64,000 nucleotides of DNA from Piscicola geometra. Its lineage: Eukaryota > Annelida > Clitellata > Hirudinida > Piscicolidae. A model generated the notes under the pieces. That model saw only the letters and a list, made by a program, of their open reading frames with translations. It searched no databases and was not told where the DNA came from. The position numbers and the translations under genes were made by a program. Shown here piece after piece: positions 61,501 to 64,000 of the stretch. Location: assembly GCA_943735955.1 (NCBI GenBank), contig OX030955.1, forward strand, positions 15,261,083 to 15,325,082, in the 5' to 3' direction. Each line of letters begins with the position of its first letter. The first letter of the stretch is position 1.

Positions 61501-61592
61501 TTGGTTTTTCTTAGTGAGTTGGAGGTTCTTATTAATTGAGTTGTTGTTGAGACTCAGATGTTGAATAGTCAGCATGACGCTCTTGACAGAGT
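49580..61592 (-). CDS. Immunoglobulin-superfamily cell-surface protein with Asn-rich segments (5' end missing)
   Basis: Exons joined in phase on the minus strand: 61592-60592, 60368-60170, 57619-57444, 51321-51192, and probably 50139-49580. The first carries the end of one Ig-like domain (VMLTIQHLS), then a linker of about 275 residues very rich in Asn, Ser, Lys and Tyr with about fifteen N-x-S/T sites. It then opens a second Ig domain (EGKSYEVKCLVKGGNPLPAV), which closes in exon 2 (LNCIGSIQG). Exons 3-4 form a third Ig domain from ITCYN and VVCEV to YTLVAQNIIGVSS. The last exon is another Asn-rich tail, and its hydrophobic end may be intron read-through. I cannot name the family; nephrin, sidestep and related arthropod or lophotrochozoan IgSF proteins are possible kin. 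A LINE lies in the intron 57443-51322. Confidence 0.75.
52291..52420. repeat. 60-bp tandem duplication
   Basis: Two copies of a 60-bp unit at 52291-52350 and 52351-52410 differ at only three positions, and the first ten bases of a third copy follow. Located in a long intron of the Ig-superfamily gene. Confidence 0.95.
53912..56834 (+). mobile_element. L2/CR1-like LINE, 5'-truncated, antisense in an Ig-superfamily intron
   Basis: A non-LTR retrotransposon with apurinic endonuclease, reverse transcriptase and a C-terminal domain on the + strand, opposite to the host gene. Coding similarity begins abruptly at about 53912, suggesting 5' truncation. The reading frame ends at 56834, followed by AT-rich 3' sequence with AATAAT units and, at 57238-57262, a motif shared with 44632-44662. 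The true 3' end is not certain and may lie as far as about 57300. No target duplication was found by eye. Confidence 0.85.
53915..56834 (+). pseudogene. LINE ORF2 (endonuclease-reverse transcriptase), inactivated
   Basis: An endonuclease piece NTRSLHNKVDDVLE at 54120-54170 and ILGDFNLHL near 54490 with SDHKLLVWK near 54680. RT motifs follow: YRPISNLRVLSKLMERLV near 55540, LLVLLDLSAAFDLVDH near 55710, GVPQGSVLGPLLF near 55890, and the catalytic YADD at 55986-55997. The C-terminal region has ARSFFVAAPTLWNSLP near 56730. Breaks: an in-frame TGA near 53998, a frameshift near 54290 inside the endonuclease, and a deletion with frameshift near 55650-55665 that removes the block before the SDIVRAAD segment. 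The last 377 codons remain open. Confidence 0.88.
57060..57130. repeat. TA/TG-rich microsatellite behind the LINE
   Basis: Mixed TATA, TGTA and TATG units over about 70 bp. It may be part of the LINE 3' region or its expanded tail. Confidence 0.85.
58295..59210. mobile_element. TA-flanked MITE with GGGGAGAC-type termini, 916 bp
   Basis: The left end AGGGAGACTGGGGCATGATG and the inverse of the right end GGGGAGACCGGGCAAGATAA share the GGGAGAC-GGGCA pattern of the element at 34604-36086. TA flanks both sides (58293-58294 and 59211-59212). The interior contains CAAGATGAC/GTCATCTTG inverted words and, at about 58480-58530, a GCGCTATACAAATTATTAGT retroelement tail that may be a later insertion. 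It sits in an Ig-superfamily intron. Confidence 0.65.
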
Positions 61593-64000
61593 CTGAAAAA
61601 ATGTTTCAGGGTTGAAAGAAACGAAGGTGAAGAAAATAATGAACAAATACAAAGTAGCAAACATTTTCAAATATATCTTTTTTCATAAAAGTTAATTAGA
61701 TGAAAAATGGATGATAAATTAGCAAAGAAAATTATTTAAAAAATGAGAAGAATTGAACAATGAAAAGATAAAAAAACTAATAAAAGAATAAAAAGAGTAA
61801 CATTGGTGATAGAATTTTTGGGAAATGAAATTAGATGGCTTTGCTTCATAATGCATAACATCATGCCACTAACTATTATCAATAAAAGTACAATGTAAAC
61901 TATGGATAGAAACTTTCTACGTTTTTATGCATTCTTTAAAATGTGGAAAAATAATGAAATGATCGGCAATTAATATTTTCTTTGTAGAAAACATTTTAAT
62001 AAATAAAGTGATACAAATTATTTTTTCATACTTTTTATACTATTTATTAAACCTATGTTTTTGAAGACTAGATATTTTTTGTATTCGTAACACTGAGCTA
62101 GGCATCATATGGAAGCTTAGGCTGATTGCAGGGTAAAGAGACACGATGTGACAGTTCTACCGCAAGGAATCTCACGTATGGAAATTTGCAGCCCAAGTGG
62201 CCTAGAAGTCTGAAAGTTTCTAGAGTATTTTGGAAAAAAATTACATAAATACTTAAAAAGTAGGCATTACTGAAATGTATTGGGTTTTTAATTAGAGTTT
62301 TTAGTAAAACTGAAAGTTTGTATATGATTCAAATAACTCTAGAAAAGATTTTCATTATGGTGTACATGGCATGACTTTCTCAAGACATTAATTAACATTT
62401 AAAATACTTTTCACTTTGAATGACTGCTTTTCATTAACTTTTCATTTGTCTTTCAATTCATTTTACCACTCTAGTTTGCTTTGGAAAGAGTGTATTGTGG
62501 TCATGAAACTAAAATAAATTTCATTAAAGTAACTTGCGATTTTTGCGATTTTGTTAATTTCTGTGAAATTTTAACACAAAATTTAATAAACGAAAAATAA
62601 GAAACAAATTGTAGAAAAATGCTTATGTTTTTAAAAAAAGAATTTTAAAAAATAGTAAAAAAAACTTTTAATACATAGTTTGAAACATCTAACGAAAAAA
62701 TTGTTTCTAAATCTATTAAATATATGTAAATTCCTTGTAAACTTAATTTTCAATTCTGTAAAATAAATTTTTTACAAACATTTACAATACGATGATTGAA
62801 CCAAAAAACTTTTTTTCTTTTTTTTACAACTATTTATTTTGCTCTATTTAAACAAATATAAAATCTTAGAAATAGGAAAATTAATTATTAAAAAAAAAAT
62901 TATTTTTCACAAATGTGAAAAAAAGAATTGGGTAATACAATTTCAATAACCTTTTATTGGATCATTTAGATTACTTTTTTTGTTATGAAATAGAATTGAA
63001 TAAATGTATATGGTTTTGAAAGAAAGGAAAAAAATTAATTAATTCTTAACAGTTTGATGTGTTGAAGAAAATAAATTCGAGTATGAGGTCTGAAGTAGTT
63101 TGATGAAAAAAAATGTTATATAGAAAAAAAGTGTGATAATTGGAAAGATTGAAGCTTTAAAATAAAATTAAAAGTGAATTATGAAAAATTGGAAAATACA
63201 AAGGTCTAGATGGTGTAAACATTTAAGGAAAAAAACCAAAGGTTATTAATTCTTTTGCATTTCTGAATACTTGAGATGCTACTCATAGCAACGTTCACTG
63301 AAATAAATAATAAAACATATATCGACAGTTACTATTGGATTTTTTTTTCAAACTGGGTAAGTTAGGGAAAAAGAAATTTACAATTAAAATTAGCTCAAAT
63401 ATATATAGTAAAAACTGGACAAAAATTTTCAAATTATTTTATACATTCCAAAAAATATGTATTTCCATTTTTCCCATGCAAGAAGTTTCCAGTGCAGAAG
63501 CACATGTAAAAAAAATTTTTGAATCGTCTGAAAAATATATTTATTCGTATATTTACCAATACGAATTGCAAAAAGTTGTGTGTTTCTTTACATAAATAGT
63601 AGAAAGGCAAAAAAATAAAGTTTCAAAATGAAATTCAAAAAAGGTAAAAAAGACGATAGAGTTGAATGTGTTATAGGCCACAAAATCATTGAAAATGAAA
63701 ATTCATATGAAAAAAATAAAATAATGAGTGGTTTGAGCTGCTTTAATCAACAAAATGTAAAAAGTGCTATGAAATACTCAACGAAATTTCAAGTTCAATT
63801 CTTGAAAAAATCTGCTATAAAAAAAATTGTGAAAATTGGTGGAAAGAGGAAGAATGAAAATGATGCAGTTGAAAGCAAAAAATGTGACCGTAATGGAAAT
63901 CTTGTTTGCAATAATCGCAAATGAAAAACTAACAAAATGACTTTTGAAAGGATTGTTGTTGAGATGTTTGGTGTCTGTGCTGAAAATAAATTCAAATTAA
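61593..64000. other. Upstream sequence of the Ig-superfamily gene, with a GC-richer island
   Basis: AT-rich sequence that should hold further upstream exons of the minus-strand Ig-superfamily gene, but none could be joined. A GC-richer island stands out at 62090-62225. A Lys/Asn-rich + strand frame of 98 codons at 63628-63924 has no recognisable motif and may be chance. Confidence 0.4.

Noticed and set aside
63335..63924. Lys/Asn-rich + strand frames of 86 and 98 codons
   Set aside because: Base use equals that of the surrounding AT-rich DNA and there is no motif or splice signal; they are compatible with chance, so they are mentioned only in the region note.

Overview
The window is AT-rich nuclear DNA from an invertebrate animal. 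The genes are split by many short and some long introns with GT-AG borders. There are animal-only families (an AMPA-type glutamate receptor, a protocadherin, an immunoglobulin-superfamily protein), a tRNA-Tyr gene with an intron after the anticodon, and hAT, LINE and MITE elements with long microsatellites. A protocadherin with a short cytoplasmic tail is easier to reconcile with a lophotrochozoan or another non-insect bilaterian than with an insect, but the phylum is not resolved.

Layout. 1-8.7 kb: the last six exons of an AMPA-type ionotropic glutamate receptor on the + strand, whose last intron has a GC-AG border. 8.7-14.7 kb: no gene seen. 14.7-19.2 kb (-): a four-exon protocadherin facing the receptor tail to tail. 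19.2-22.2 kb: intergenic, with an old hAT-like element. 22.2-25.1 kb (-): a nine-exon APMAP/strictosidine-synthase-like membrane protein with a long TG repeat inside one intron. 25.3 kb: two adjoining perfect or near-perfect hairpins. 26.0-27.9 kb (-): seven exons of an unrecognised Met/Gln/Pro-repeat protein. 29.2-36.1 kb: a transposon cluster: a 2,987-bp hAT element with an exact 8-bp target duplication, a LINE reverse-transcriptase fragment, an ACT microsatellite, and a 292-bp hAT MITE nested in a TA-flanked element. 37.1 kb (-): tRNA-Tyr. 41.2-45.8 kb (-): a complete 13-exon acid sphingomyelinase. 46.4 kb: about 350 bp of TCAA repeats attached to a retroelement tail. 49.6-61.6 kb (-): an immunoglobulin-superfamily gene, open at its 5' end, with very Asn-rich segments. 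A broken L2/CR1-like LINE sits antisense in one of its introns and a TA-flanked MITE in another.

The genes do not form a pathway or operon. Several are cell-surface or secreted proteins (receptor, adhesion molecules, membrane-anchored propeller, lysosomal/secreted phosphodiesterase), but each appears to be an independent transcription unit. Exon borders were set by joining reading frames with splice consensus and family alignment from memory. All reported exon chains keep phase, but none was checked against transcripts. The most unusual points are the two possible C-termini of the glutamate receptor, the UG repeat next to a splice donor, the sequon-rich Asn linker in the Ig protein, and the nested transposon families with intact target duplications.
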